Shown: positions 29,312-43,725 of the stretch, in pieces | How the letters are laid out: each line of letters opens with the position of its first letter | How positions within the stretch are numbered: position 1 is the stretch's first letter | From: Clusia tigrina | Lineage: Eukaryota; Arthropoda; Insecta; Diptera; Clusiidae | Direction: 5' to 3' | Assembly: GCA_920105625.2 (NCBI GenBank) | Contig: OV050033.1 | Coordinates: 93,994,280-94,058,279 of the forward strand | DNA: 64,000 nucleotides | Made by a program: the position numbers and the translations under genes | Notes under the pieces: model-generated | Told to the model about the DNA's origin: nothing | The model's input: only the letters and a program-made list of their open reading frames with translations | The model's database searches: none

Positions 29312-30210
29312 TTCCAACATACAAATGCTTGTAACTTTTTACTGGAGCGTCATAAAACCTTGAAATTTTTTAACAATAAAGTACTCGAGCCTCTTGTCAA
29401 TTTAAGCTATCGCTCAAAGCTATGCTACCATTGAGTCCCAAATCAAACACTGACAAAAATTCAAATGGCCCTAACTTCTATACGGTACGTCCTACACCTA
29501 TCAAAGTTTGCAACGTACAAATGCTTGTAACTTTTTACTGGAGTGTCATAAAACCTTGAAATTTTGTAACAATAAAGTACTCGAGCCTCTTGTCAATTTA
29601 AGCTATCGCTCAAAACTATGCTACCCTTCAGTGCCAAATCAAACACTGATAAAGCTTCAAATGGCCCTAACTTCTATACGGCACGTCCTACACCTATCAA
29701 AGTTTGCCACGTATAAATGCTTGTAACTTTTTACTGGAGCGTCATAAAACCTTGAAATTTTGTAACAATAAAGTACTCGAGCCTCTTGTCAATTTAAGCT
29801 ATCGCTCAAAGCTGTGGTACCCTTGAGTCCCAAATCAAACACTGATAAAGCTTCAAATGGCCCTACCTTCTATACGGTACGTCCTACACCTATCAAAGTT
29901 TGCAACATACAAATGCTTGTAACTTTTTACTGGAGCGTCATAAAACCTAGAAATTTTGTAACAATAAAGTACTCGAGCCTCTTGTCAATTTAAGCTATCG
30001 CTCAAAGCTATGCTACCATTGAGTCCCAAATCAAACACTGACAAAAATTCAAATGGCCCTAACTTCTATACGGTACGTCCTACACCTATCAAAGTTTGCA
30101 ACATACAAATGCTTGTAACTTTTTACTGGAGCGTCATAAAACCTTGAAATTTTGTAACAATAAAGTACTCGAGCCTCTTGTCAATTTAAGTTATCGGTCA
30201 AAGCTGTGCT
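28250..30210. repeat. 980-bp (5-monomer) tandem duplication
   Basis: Copies are about 28,250-29,230 and 29,230-30,210. The rare start tttccaacatac occurs at 28,331 and exactly 980 bp later at 29,311, followed by the same order of types (III, IV, II with cctagaaatt, I with taagttatcgg). The 29,116 monomer is chimeric. It follows the 30,096 monomer up to gctgtgctacc and then a type II monomer from cattgag, so the crossover lies at about 29,227-29,233. One difference between copies is ccctaacttct near 28,880 against ccctaccttct near 29,860. Confidence 0.88.
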
Positions 30211-31271
30211 ACCCTTGTGTCCCAAATCAAACTCTGATAAAAATTCACATGGCCCTAACTTCTATACGGTACGTCCTACACCTATCAAAGTTTGCAACGT
30301 ACAAATGCTTGTAACTTTTTACTGGAGTGTCATAAAACCTTGAAATTTTTTAACAATAAAGTACTCGAGCCTCTTGTCAATTTAAGCTATCGCTCAAAGC
30401 TATGCTACCATTGAGTCCCAAATCAAACACTGACAAAAATTCAAATGGCCCTAACTTCTATACGGTACGTCCTACACCTATCAAAGTTTGCAACGTACAA
30501 ATGCTTGTAACTTTTTACTGGAGTGTCATAAAACCTTGAAATTTTGTAACAATAAAGTACTCGAGCCTCTTGTCAATTTAAGCTATCGCTCAAAACTATG
30601 CTACCCTTCAGTGCCAAATCAAACACTGATAAAGATTCAAATGGCCCTAACTTCTATACGGCACGTCCTACACCTATCAAAGTTTGCCACATATAAATGC
30701 TTGTAACTTTTTACTGGAGCGTCATAAAACCTTGAAATTTTGTAACAATAAAGTACTCGAGCCTCTTGTCAATTTAAGCTATCGCTCAAAGCTGTGGTAC
30801 CCTTGAGTCCCAAATCAAACACTGACAAAAATTCAAATGGCCCTAACTTCTATACGGTACGTCCTACACCTATCAAAGTTTGCAACATACAAATGCTTGT
30901 AACTTTTTACTGGAGCGTCATAAAACCTTGAAATTTTGTAACAATAAAGTACTCGAGCCTCTTGTCAATTTAAGCTATCGGTCAAAGCTGTGCTACCCTT
31001 GTGTCCCAAATCAAACTCTGATAAAAATTCAAATGGCCCTACCTTCTATACGGTACGTCCTACACCTATCAAAGTTTGCAACGTACAAATGCTTGTAACT
31101 TTTTACTGGAGCGTCATAATACCTTGAAATTTTGTAACAATAAAGTACTCGAGCCTCTTGTCAATTTAAGCTATCGCTCAAAGCTATGCTACCATTGAGT
31201 CCCAAATCAAACACTGACAAAAATTCAAATGGCCCTAACTTCTATACGGTACGTCCTACACCTATCAAAGT

Positions 31272-32838
31272 TTGAAACATACAAATGCTTGTAACTTTTT
31301 ACTGGAGTGTCATAAAACCTTGAAATTTTGTAACAATAAAGTACTCGAGCCTCTTGTCAATTTAAGCTATCGGTCAAAGCTGTGCTACCCTTGTGTCCCA
31401 AATCAAACTCTGATAAAAATTCAAATGGCCCTAACTTCTATACGGTACGTCCTACACCTATCAAAGTTTGCAACGTACAAATGCTTGTAACTTTTTACTG
31501 GAGTGTCATAGAACCTTGAAATTTTGTAACAATAAAGTACTCGAGCCTCTTGTCAATTTAAGCTATCGCTCAAAACTATGCTACCCTTCAGTGCCAAATC
31601 AAACACTGATAAAGCTTCAAATGGCCCTAACTTCTATACGGCACGTCCTACACCTATCAAAGTTTGCCACATATAAATGCTTGTAACTTTTTACTGGAGT
31701 GTCATAAAACCTTGAAATTTTTTAACAATAAAGTACTCGAGCCTCTTGTCAATTTAAGCTATCGCTCAAAGCTATGCTACCATTGAGTCCCAAATCAAAC
31801 ACTGACAAAAATTCAAATGGCCCTAACTTCTATACGGTACGTCCTACACCTATCAAAGTTTGCAACATACAAATGCTTGTAACTTTTTACTGGAGCGTCA
31901 TAAAACCTTGAAATTTTTTAACAATAGAGTACTCGAGCCTCTTGTCAATTTAAGCTATCGCTCAAAGCTATGCTACCATTGAGTCCCAAATCAAACACTG
32001 ACAAAAATTCAAATGGCCCTAACTTCTATACGGTACGTCCTACACCTATCAAAGTTTGCAACGTACAAATGCTTGTAACTTTTTACTGGAGTGTCATAAA
32101 ACCTTGAAATTTTGTAACAATAAAGTACTCGAGCCTCTTGTCAATTTAAGCTATCGCTCAAAACTATGCTACCCTTCAGTGCCAAATCAAACACTGATAA
32201 AGCTTCAAATGGCCCTAACTTCTATACGGCACGTCCTACACCTATCAAAGTTTGCCACGTATAAATGCTTGTAACTTTTTACTGGAGCGTCATAAAACCT
32301 TGAAATTTTGTAACAATAAAGTACTCGAGCCTCTTGTCAATTTAAGCTATCGCTCAAAGCTGTGGTACCCTTGAGTCCCAAATCAAACACTGATAAAGCT
32401 TCAAATGGCCCTACCTTCTATACGGTAGTCCTACACCTATCAAAGTTTGCAACATACAAATGCTTGTAACTTTTTACTGGACCGTCATAAAACCTAGAAA
32501 TTTTGTAACAATAAAGTACTCGAGCCTCTTGTCAATTTAAGCTATCGCTCAAAGCTATGCTACCATTGAGTCCCAAACCAAACACTGACAAAAATTCAAA
32601 TGGCCCTAACTTCTATACGGTACGTCCTACACCTATCAAAGTTTGCAACATACAAATGCTTGTAACTTTTTACTGGAGCGTCATAAAACCTTGAAATTTT
32701 GTAACAATAAAGTACTCGAGCCTCTTGTCAATTTAAGTTATCGGTCAAAGCTGTGCTACCCTTGTGTCCCAAATCAAACTCTGATACAAATTCACATGGC
32801 CCTAACTTCTATACGGTACGTCCTACACCTATCAAAGT
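31272..32838. repeat. Eight-monomer cassette, copy 2
   Basis: Order I-III-II-II-III-IV-II*-I* again, as in the run from 27,744. It carries a 1-bp deletion (tacggtagtcc) in the type IV monomer near 32,424. The second half of this cassette is itself repeated downstream as part of the 1,567-bp duplication. Confidence 0.75.
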
Positions 32839-35133
32839 TTGCAACGTACAAATGCTTGTAACTTTTTACTGGAGCGTCATAATACCTTGAAATTTTGTAA
32901 CAATAAAGTACTCGAGCCTCTTGTCAATTTAAGCTATCGCTCAAAACTATGCTACCCTTCAGTGCCAAATCAAACACTGATAAAGCTTCAAATGGCCCTA
33001 ACTTCTATACGGCACGTCCTACACCTATCAAAGTTTGCCACATATAAATGCTTGTAACTTTTTACTGGAGTGTCATAAAACCTTGAAATTTTGTAACAAT
33101 AAAGTACTCGAGCCTCTTGTCAATTTAAGCTATCGCTCAAAGCTATGCTACCATTGAGTCCCAAATCAAACACTGACAAAAATTCAAATGGCCCTAACTT
33201 CTATACGGTACGTCCTACACCTATCAAAGTTTGAAACATACAAATGCTTGTAACTTTTTACTGGAGCGTCATAAAACCTTGAAATTTTGTAACAATAAAG
33301 TACTCGAGCCTCTTGTCAATTTAAGCTATCGGTCAAAGCTGTGCTACCCTTGTGTCCCAAATCAAACTCTGATAAAAATTCAAATGGCCCTACCTTCTAT
33401 ACGGTACGTCCTACACCTATCAAAGTTTGCAACGTACAAATGCTTGTAACTTTTTACTGGAGCGTCATAATACCTTGAAATTTTGTAACAATAAAGTACT
33501 CGAGCCTCTTGTCAATTTAAGCTATCGCTCAAAGCTATGCTACCATTGAGTCCCAAATCAAACACTGACAAAAATTCAAATGGCCCTAACTTCTATACGG
33601 TACGTCCTACACCTATCAAAGTTTGCAACGTACAAATGCTTGTAACTTTTTACTGGAGTGTCATAAAACCTTGAAATTTTGTAACAATAAAGTACTCGAG
33701 CCTCTTGTCAATTTAAGCTATCGCTCAAAACTATGCTACCCTTCAGTGCCAAATCAAACACTGATAAAGCTTCAAATGGCCCTAACTTCTATACGGCACG
33801 TCCTACACCTATCAAAGTTTGCCACGTATAAATGCTTGTAACTTTTTACTGGAGCGTCATAAAACCTTGAAATTTTGTAACAATAAAGTACTCGAGCCTC
33901 TTGTCAATTTAAGCTATCGCTCAAAGCTGTGGTACCCTTGAGTCCCAAATCAAACACTGATAAAGCTTCAAATGGCCCTACCTTCTATACGGTAGTCCTA
34001 CACCTATCAAAGTTTGCAACATACAAATGCTTGTAACTTTTTACTGGAGCGTCATAAAACCTAGAAATTTTGTAACAATAAAGTACTCGAGCCTCTTGTC
34101 AATTTAAGCTATCGCTCAAAGCTATGCTACCATTGAGTCCCAAACCAAACACTGACAAAAATTCAAATGGCCCTAACTTCTATACGGTACGTCCTACACC
34201 TATCAAAGTTTGCAACATACAAATGCTTGTAACTTTTTACTGGAGCGTCATAAAACCTTGAAATTTTGTAACAATAAAGTACTCGAGCCTCTTGTCAATT
34301 TAAGTTATCGGTCAAAGCTGTGCTACCCTTGTGTCCCAAATCAAACTCTGATAAAAATTCACATGGCCCTAACTTCTATACGGTACGTCCTACACCTATC
34401 AAAGTTTGCAACGTACAAATGCTTGTAACTTTTTACTGGAGCGTCATAATACCTTGAAATTTTGTAACAATAAAGTACTCGAGCCTCTTGTCAATTTAAG
34501 CTATCGCTCAAAACTATGCTACCCTTCAGTGCCAAATCAAACACTGATAAAGCTTCAAATGGCCCTAACTTCTATACGGCACGTCCTACACCTATCAAAG
34601 TTTGCCACATATAAATGCTTGTAACTTTTTACTGGAGTGTCATAAAACCTTGAAATTTTGTAACAATAAAGTACTCGAGCCTCTTGTCAATTTAAGCTAT
34701 CGCTCAAAGCTATGCTACCATTGAGTCCCAAATCAAACACTGACAAAAATTCAAGTGGCCCTAACTTCTATACGGTACGTCCTACACCTATCAAAGTTTG
34801 AAACATACAAATGCTTGTAACTTTTTACTGGAGCGTCATAAAACCTTGAAATTTTGTAACAATAAAGTACTCGAGCCTCTTGTCAATTTAAGCTATCGGT
34901 CAAAGCTGTGCTACCCTTGTGTCCCAAATCAAACTCTGATAAAAATTCAAATGGCCCTACCTTCTATACGGTACGTCCTACACCTATCAAAGTTTGCAAC
35001 GTACAAATGCTTGTAACTTTTTACTGGAGCGTCATAATACCTTGAAATTTTGTAACAATAAAGTACTCGAGCCTCTTGTCAATTTAAGCTATCGCTCAAA
35101 GCTATGCTACCATTGAGTCCCAAATCAAACACT
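32000..35133. repeat. 1,567-bp tandem duplication (8 monomers minus 1 bp)
   Basis: Copies are about 32,000-33,566 and 33,567-35,133. Shared rare markers 1,567 bp apart are the 1-bp deletion tacggtagtcc (near 32,424/33,991), gtcccaaaccaaac (near 32,570/34,137) and taagttatcggtc followed by aattcacatgg. Monomers at 32,056, 32,643, 32,839 and 33,231 pair with 33,623, 34,210, 34,406 and 34,798. Differences include ctggaccgtc (copy 1) against ctggagcgtc, and gatacaaattc against gataaaaattc. The junction is only resolved to about 33,502-33,620, where the two parent sequences are alike. Confidence 0.85.
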
Positions 35134-36757
35134 GACAAAAATTCAAATGGCCCTAACTTCTATACGGTACGTCCTACACCTATCAAAGTTTGAAACATAC
35201 AAATGCTTGTAACTTTTTACTGGAGTGTCATAAAACCTTGAAATTTTGTAACAATAAAGTACTCGAGCCTCTTGTCAATTTAAGCTATCGGTCAAAGCTG
35301 TGCTACCCTTGTGTCCCAAATCAAACTCTGATAAAAATTCAAATGGCCCTAACTTCTATACGGTACGTCCTACACCTATCAAAGTTTGCAACGTACAAAT
35401 GCTTGTAACTTTTTACTGGAGTGTCATAAAACCTTGAAATTTTGTAACAATAAAGTACTCGAGCCTCTTGTCAATTTAAGCTATCGCTCAAAACTATGCT
35501 ACCCTTCAGTGCCAAATCAAACACTGATAAAGCTTCAAATGGCCCTAACTTCTATACGGCACGTCCTACACCTATCAAAGTTTGCCACGTATAAATGCTT
35601 GTAACTTTTTACTGGAGCGTCATAAAACCTTGAAGTTTTGTAACAATAAAGTACTCGAGCCTCTTGTCAATTTAAGCTATCGCTCAAAGCTGTGGTACCC
35701 TTGAGTCCCAAATCAAACACTGATAAAGCTTCAAATGGCCCTACCTTCTATACGGTACGTCCTACACCTATCAAAGTTTGCAACATACAAATGCTTGTAA
35801 CTTTTTACTGGAGCGTCATAAAACCTAGAAATTTTGTAACAATAAAGTACTCGAGCCTCTTGTCAATTTAAGCTATCGCTCAAAGCTATGCTACCATTGA
35901 GTCCCAAATCAAACACTGACAAAAATTCAAATGGCCCTAACTTCTATACGGTACGTCCTACACCTATCAAAGTTTGCAACATACAAATGCTTGTAACTTT
36001 TTACTGGAGCGTCATAAAACCTTGAAATTTTGTAACAATAAAGTACTCGAGCCTCTTGTCAATTTAAGTTATCGGTCAAAGCTGTGCTACCCTTGTGTCC
36101 CAAATCAAACTCTGATAAAAATTCACATGGCCCTAACTTCTATACGGTACGTCCTACACCTATCAAAGTTTGCAACGTACAAATGCTTGTAACTTTTTAC
36201 TGGAGTGTCATAAAACCTTGAAATTTTTTAACAATAAAGTACTCGAGCCTCTTGTCAATTTAAGCTATCGCTCAAAGCTATGCTACCATTGAGTCCCAAA
36301 TCAAACACTGACAAAAATTCAAATGGCCCTAACTTCTATACGGTACGTCCTACACCTATCAAAGTTTGCAACGTACAAATGCTTGTAACTTTTTACTGGA
36401 GTGTCATAAAACCTTGAAATTTTGTAACAATAAAGTACTCGAGCCTCTTGTCAATTTAAGCTATCGGTCAAAGCTGTGCTACCCTTGTGTCCCAAATCAA
36501 ACTCTGATAAAAATTCAAATGGCCCTACCTTCTATACGGTACGTCCTACACCTATCAAAGTTTGCAACGTACAAATGCTTGTAACTTTTTACTGGAGCGT
36601 CATAATACCTTGAAATTTTGTAACAATAAAGTACTCGAGCCTCTTGTCAATTTAAGCTATCGCTCAAAGCTATGCTACCATTGAGTCCCAAATCAAACAC
36701 TGACAAAAATTCAAATGGCCCTAACTTCTATACGGTACGTCCTACACCTATCAAAGT

Positions 36758-38325
36758 TTGAAACATACAAATGCTTGTAACTTTTCACTGGAGTGTCATA
36801 AAACCTTGAAATTTTGTAACAATAAAGTACTCGAGCCTCTTGTCAATTTAAGCTATCGGTCAAAGCTGTGCTACCCTTGTGTCCCAAATCAAACTCTGAT
36901 AAAAATTCAAATGGCCCTAACTTCTATACGGTACGTCCTACACCTATCAAAGTTTGCAACGTACAAATGCTTGTAACTTTTTACTGGAGTGTCATAAAAC
37001 CTTGAAATTTTGTAACAATAAAGTACTCGAGCCTCTTGTCAATTTAAGCTATCGCTCAAAACTATGCTACCCTTCAGTGCCAAATCAAACACTGATAAAG
37101 CTTCAAATGGCCCTAACTTCTATACGGCACGTCCTACACCTATCAAAGTTTGCCACATATAAATGCTTGTAACTTTTTACTGGAGTGTCATAAAACCTTG
37201 AAATTTTTTAACAATAAAGTACTCGAGCCTCTTGTCAATTTAAGCTATCGCTCAAAGCTATGCTACCATTGAGTCCCAAATCAAACACTGACAAAAATTC
37301 AAATGGCCCTAACTTCTATACGGTACGTCCTACACCTATCAAAGTTTGCAACATACAAATGCTTGTAACTTTTTACTGGAGCGTCATAAAACCTTGAAAT
37401 TTTTTAACAATAAAGTACTCGAGCCTCTTGTCAATTTAAGCTATCGCTCAAAGCTATGCTACCATTGAGACCCAAATCAAACACTGACAAAAATTCAAAT
37501 GGCCCTAACTTCTATACGGTACGTCCTACACCTATCAAAGTTTGCAACGTACAAATGCTTGTAACTTTTTACTGGAGTGTCATAAAACCTTGAAATTTTG
37601 TAACAATAAAGTACTCGAGCCTCTTGTCAATTTAAGCTATCGCTCAAATCTATGCTACCCTTCAGTGCCAAATCAAACACTGATAAAGCTTCAAATGGCC
37701 CTAACTTCTATACGGCACGTCCTACACCTATCAAAGTTTGCCACGTATAAATGCTTGTAACTTTTTACTGGAGCGTCATAAAACCTTGAAATTTTGTAAC
37801 AATAAAGTACTCGAGCCTCTTGTCAATTTAAGCTATCGCTCAAAGCTGTGGTACCCTTGAGTCCCAAATCAAACACTGATAAAGCTTCAAATGGCCCTAC
37901 CTTCTATACGGTACGTCCTACACCTATCAAAGTTTGCAACATACAAATGCTTGTAACTTTTTACTGGAGCGTCATAAAACCTAGAAATTTTGTAACAATA
38001 AAGTACTCGAGCCTCTTGCCAATTTAAGCTATCGCTCAAAGCTATGCTACCATTGAGTCCCAAATCAAACACTGACAAAAATTCAAATGGCCCTAACTTC
38101 TATACGGTACGTCCTACACCTATCAAAGTTTGCAACATACAAATGCTTGTAACTTTTTACTGGAGCGTCATAAAACCTTGAAATTTTGTAAAAATAAAGT
38201 ACTCGAGCCTCTTGTCAATTTAAGTTATCGGTCAAAGCTGTGCTACCCTTGTGTCCCAAATCAAACTCTGATAAAAATTCACATGGCCCTAACTTCTATA
38301 CGGTACGTCCTACACCTATCAAAGT
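36758..38325. repeat. Eight-monomer cassette, copy 3
   Basis: Order I-III-II-II-III-IV-II*-I* as in the runs from 27,744 and 31,272. Its last monomers carry gcctcttgccaatt (near 38,012) and gtaaaaataaag (near 38,188), which mark the start of the 2,940-bp duplication. Confidence 0.75.
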
Positions 38326-41300
38326 TTGCAACGTACAAATGCTTGTAACTTTTTACTGGAGTGTCATAAAACCTTGAAATTTTTTAACAATAAAGTACTC
38401 CAGCCTCTTGTCAATTTAAGCTATCGCTCAAAGCTATGCTACCATTGAGTCCCAAATCAAACACTGACAAAAATTCAAATGGCCCTAACTTCTATACGGT
38501 ACGTCCTACACCTATCAAAGTTTGCAACGTACAAATGCTTGTAACTTTTTACTGGAGTGTCATAAAACCTTGAAATTTTGTAACAATAAAGTACTCGAGC
38601 CTCTTGTCAATTTAAGCTATCGCTCAAAACTATGCTACCCTTCAGTGCCAAATCAAACACTGATAAAGCTTCAAATGGCCCTAACTTCTATACGGCACGT
38701 CCTACACCTATCAAAGTTTGCCACATATAAATGCTTGTAACTTTTTACTGGAGCGTCATAAAACCTTGAAATTTTGTAACAATAAAGTACTCGAGCCTCT
38801 TGTCAATTTAAGCTATCGCTCAAAGCTGTGGTACCCTTGAGTCCCAAATCAAACACTGACAAAAATTCAAATGGCCCTAACTTCTATACGGTACGTCCTA
38901 CACCTATCAAAGTTTGCAACATACAAATGCTTGTAACTTTTTACTGGAGCGTCATAAAACCTTGAAATTTTGTAACAATAAAGTACTCGAGCCTCTTGTC
39001 AATTTAAGCTATCGGTCAAAGCTGTGCTACCCTTGTGTCCCAAATCAAACTCTGATAAAAATTCAAATGGCCCTACCTTCTATACGGTACGTCCTACACC
39101 TATCAAAGTTTGCAACGTACAAATGCTTGTAACTTTTTACTGGAGCGTCATAATACCTTGAAATTTTGTAACAATAAAGTACTCGAGCCTCTTGTCAATT
39201 TAAGCTATCGCTCAAAGCTATGCTACCATTGAGTCCCAAATCAAACACTGACAAAAATTCAAATGGCCCTAACTTCTATACGGTACGTCCTACACCTATC
39301 AAAGTTTGAAACATACAAATGCTTGTAACTTTTTACTGGAGCGTCATAAAACCTTGAAATTTTGTAACAATAAAGTACTCGAGCCTCTTGTCAATTTAAG
39401 CTATCGGTCAAAGCTGTGCTACCCTTGTGTCCCAAATCAAACTCTGATAAAAATTCAAATGGCCCTAACTTCTATACGGCACGTCCTACACCTATCAAAG
39501 TTTGCCACATATAAATTCTTGTAACTTTTTACTGGAGCGTCATAAAACCTTGAAATTTTTTAACAATAAAGTACTCGAGCCTCTTATCAATTTAAGCTAT
39601 CGCTCAAAGCTATGCTACCATTGAGTCCCAAATCAAACACTGACAAAAATTCAAATGGCCCTAACTTCTATACGGTACGTCCTACACCTATCAAAGTTTG
39701 AAACATACAAATGCTTGTAACTTTTTACTGGAGCGTCATAAAACCTTGAAATTTTGTAACAATAAAGTACTCGAGCCTCTTGTCAATTTAAGCTATCGGT
39801 CAAAGCTGTGCTACCCTTGTGTCCCAAATCAAACTCTGATAAAAATTCAAATGGCCCTACCTTCTATACGGTACGTCCTACACCTATCAAAGTTTGCAAC
39901 GTACAAATGCTTGTAACTTTCTACTGGAGTGTCATAAAACCTTGAAATTTTGTAACAATAAAGTACTCGAGCCTCTTGTTAATTTAAGCTATCGGTCAAA
40001 GCTGTGCTACCCTTGTGTCCCAAATCCAACTCTGATAAAAATTCAAATGGCCCTAACTTCTATACGGTACGTCCTACACCTATCAAAGTTTGCAACGTAC
40101 AAATGCTTGTAACTTTTTACTGGAGTGTCATAAAACCTTGAAATTTTGTAACAATAAAGTACTCGAGCCTCTTGTCAATTTAAGCTATCGCTCAAAACTA
40201 TGCTACCCTTCAGTGCCAAATCAAACACTGATAAAGCTTCAAATGGCCCTAACTTCTATACGGCACGTCCTACACCTATCAAAGTTTGCCACATATAAAT
40301 GCTTGTAACTTTTTACTGGAGTGTCATAAAACCTTGAAATTTTGTAACAATAAAGTACTCGAGCCTCTTGTCAATTTAAGCTATCGCTCAAAGCTATGCT
40401 ACCATTGAGTCCCAAATCAAACACTGACAAAAATTCAAATGGCCCTAACTTCTATACGGTACGTCCTACACCTATCAAAGTTTGAAACATACAAATGCTT
40501 GTAACTTTTTACTGGAGCGTCATAAAACCTTGAAATTTTGTAACAATAAAGTACTCGAGCCTCTTGTCAATTTAAGCTATCGGTCAAAGCTGTGCTACCC
40601 TTGTGTCCCAAATCAAACTCTGATAAAAATTCAAATGGCGCTACCTTCTATACGGTACGTCCTACACCTATCAAAGTTTGCAACGTACAAATGCTTGTAA
40701 CTTTTTACTGGAGTGTCATAAAACCTTGAAATTTTGTAACAATAAAGTACTCGAGCCTCTTGTCAATTTAAGCTATCGGTCAAAGCTGTGGTACCCTTGA
40801 GTCCCAAATCAAACACTGATAAAGCTTCAAATGGCCCTACCTTCTATACGGTACGTCCTACACCTATCAAAGTTTGCAACATACAAATGCTTGTAACTTT
40901 TTACTGGAGCGTCATAAAACCTAGAAATTTTGTAACAATAAAGTACTCGAGCCTCTTGCCAATTTAAGCTATCGCTCAAAGCTATGCTACCATTGAGTCC
41001 CAAATCAAACACTGACAAAAATTCAAATGGCCCTAACTTCTATACGGTACGTCCTACACCTATCAAAGTTTGCAACATACAAATGCTTGTAACTTTTTAC
41101 TGGAGCGTCATAAAACCTTGAAATTTTGTAAAAATAAAGTACTCGAGCCTCTTGTCAATTTAAGTTATCGGTCAAAGCTGTGCTACCCTTGTGTCCCAAA
41201 TCAAACTCTGATAAAAATTCACATGGCCCTAACTTCTATACGGTACGTCCTACACCTATCAAAGTTTGCAACGTACAAATGCTTGTAACTTTTTACTGGA

Positions 41301-43725
41301 GTGTCATAAAACCTTGAAATTTTTTAACAATAAAGTACTCCAGCCTCTTGTCAATTTAAGCTATCGCTCAAAGCTATGCTACCATTGAGTCCCAAATCAA
41401 ACACTGACAAAAATTCAAATGGCCCTAACTTCTATACGGTACGTCCTACACCTATCAAAGTTTGCAACGTACAAATGCTTGTAACTTTTTACTGGAGTGT
41501 CATAAAACCTTGAAATTTTGTAACAATAAAGTACTCGAGCCTCTTGTCAATTTAAGCTATCGCTCAAAACTATGCTACCCTTCAGTGCCAAATCAAACAC
41601 TGATAAAGCTTCAAATGGCCCTAACTTCTATACGGCACGTCCTACACCTATCAAAGTTTGCCACATATAAATGCTTGTAACTTTTTACTGGAGCGTCATA
41701 AAACCTTGAAATTTTGTAACAATAAAGTACTCGAGCCTCTTGTCAATTTAAGCTATCGCTCAAAGCTGTGGTACCCTTGAGTCCCAAATCAAACACTGAC
41801 AAAAATTCAAATGGCCCTAACTTCTATACGGTACGTCCTACACCTATCAAAGTTTGCAACATACAAATGCTTGTAACTTTTTACTGGAGCGTCATAAAAC
41901 CTTGAAATTTTGTAACAATAAAGTACTCGAGCCTCTTGTCAATTTAAGCTATCGGTCAAAGCTGTGCTACCCTTGTGTCCCAAATCAAACTCTGATAAAA
42001 ATTCAAATGGCCCTACCTTCTATACGGTACGTCCTACACCTATCAAAGTTTGCAACGTACAAATGCTTGTAACTTTTTACTGGAGCGTCATAATACCTTG
42101 AAATTTTGTAACAATAAAGTACTCGAGCCTCTTGTCAATTTAAGCTATCGCTCAAAGCTATGCTACCATTGAGTCCCAAATCAAACACTGACAAAAATTC
42201 AAATGGCCCTAACTTCTATACGGTACGTCCTACACCTATCAAAGTTTGAAACATACAAATGCTTGTAACTTTTTACTGGAGCGTCATAAAACCTTGAAAT
42301 TTTGTAACAATAAAGTACTCGAGCCTCTTGTCAATTTAAGCTATCGGTCAAAGCTGTGCTACCCTTGTGTCCCAAATCAAACTCTGATAAAAATTCAAAT
42401 GGCCCTAACTTCTATACGGCACGTCCTACACCTATCAAAGTTTGCCACATATAAATTCTTGTAACTTTTTACTGGAGCGTCATAAAACCTTGAAATTTTT
42501 TAACAATAAAGTACTCGAGCCTCTTGTCAATTTAAGCTATCGCTCAAAGCTATGCTACCATTGAGTCCCAAATCAAACACTGACAAAAATTCAAATGGCC
42601 CTAACTTCTATACGGTACGTCCTACACCTATCAAAGTTTGAAACATACAAATGCTTGTAACTTTTTACTGGAGCGTCATAAAACCTTGAAATTTTGTAAC
42701 AATAAAGTACTCGAGCCTCTTGTCAATTTAAGCTATCGGTCAAAGCTGTGCTACCCTTGTGTCCCAAATCAAACTCTGATAAAAATTCAAATGGCCCTAC
42801 CTTCTATACGGTACGTCCTACACCTATCAAAGTTTGCAACGTACAAATGCTTGTAACTTTCTACTGGAGTGTCATAAAACCTTGAAATTTTGTAACAATA
42901 AAGTACTCGAGCCTCTTGTTAATTTAAGCTATCGGTCAAAGCTGTGCTACCCTTGTGTCCCAAATCCAACTCTGATAAAAATTCAAATGGCCCTAACTTC
43001 TATACGGTACGTCCTACACCTATCAAAGTTTGCAACGTACAAATGCTTGTAACTTTTTACTGGAGTGTCATAAAACCTTGAAATTTTGTAACAATAAAGT
43101 ACTCGAGCCTCTTGTCAATTTAAGCTATCGCTCAAAACTATGCTACCCTTCAGTGCCAAATCAAACACTGATAAAGCTTCAAATGGCCCTAACTTCTATA
43201 CGGCACGTCCTACACCTATCAAAGTTTGCCACATATAAATGCTTGTAACTTTTTACTGGAGTGTCATAAAACCTTGAAATTTTGTAACAATAAAGTACTC
43301 GAGCCTCTTGTCAATTTAAGCTATCGCTCAAAGCTATGCTACCATTGAGTCCCAAATCAAACACTGACAAAAATTCAAATGGCCCTAACTTCTATACGGT
43401 ACGTCCTACACCTATCAAAGTTTGAAACATACAAATGCTTGTAACTTTTTACTGGAGCGTCATAAAACCTTGAAATTTTGTAACAATAAAGTACTCGAGC
43501 CTCTTGTCAATTTAAGCTATCGGTCAAAGCTGTGCTACCCTTGTGTCCCAAATCAAACTCTGATAAAAATTCAAATGGCGCTACCTTCTATACGGTACGT
43601 CCTACACCTATCAAAGTTTGCAACGTACAAATGCTTGTAACTTTTTACTGGAGTGTCATAAAACCTTGAAATTTTGTAACAATAAAGTACTCGAGCCTCT
43701 TGTCAATTTAAGCTATCGGTCAAAG
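37840..43725. repeat. 2,940-bp (15-monomer) tandem duplication, nearly identical copies
   Basis: Copies are about 37,840-40,785 and 40,785-43,725. Rare markers repeat at exactly 2,940 bp: gcctcttgccaatt (near 38,012/40,952), gtaaaaataaag, tactccagcctc (near 38,396/41,336), aaattcttgtaac (near 39,513/42,453), ctttctactgg (near 39,918/42,858), cttgttaattt, caaatccaac (near 40,022/42,962) and atggcgctacc. The only difference I noticed is cttatcaa against cttgtcaa (A 39,586; G 42,526). The 40,678 monomer is a I/IV chimera: G at 40,779 matches the 43,618 monomer and gtaccc from 40,791 matches the 37,738 monomer. The exchange therefore lies in the 11 bp 40,780-40,790. Confidence 0.93.
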
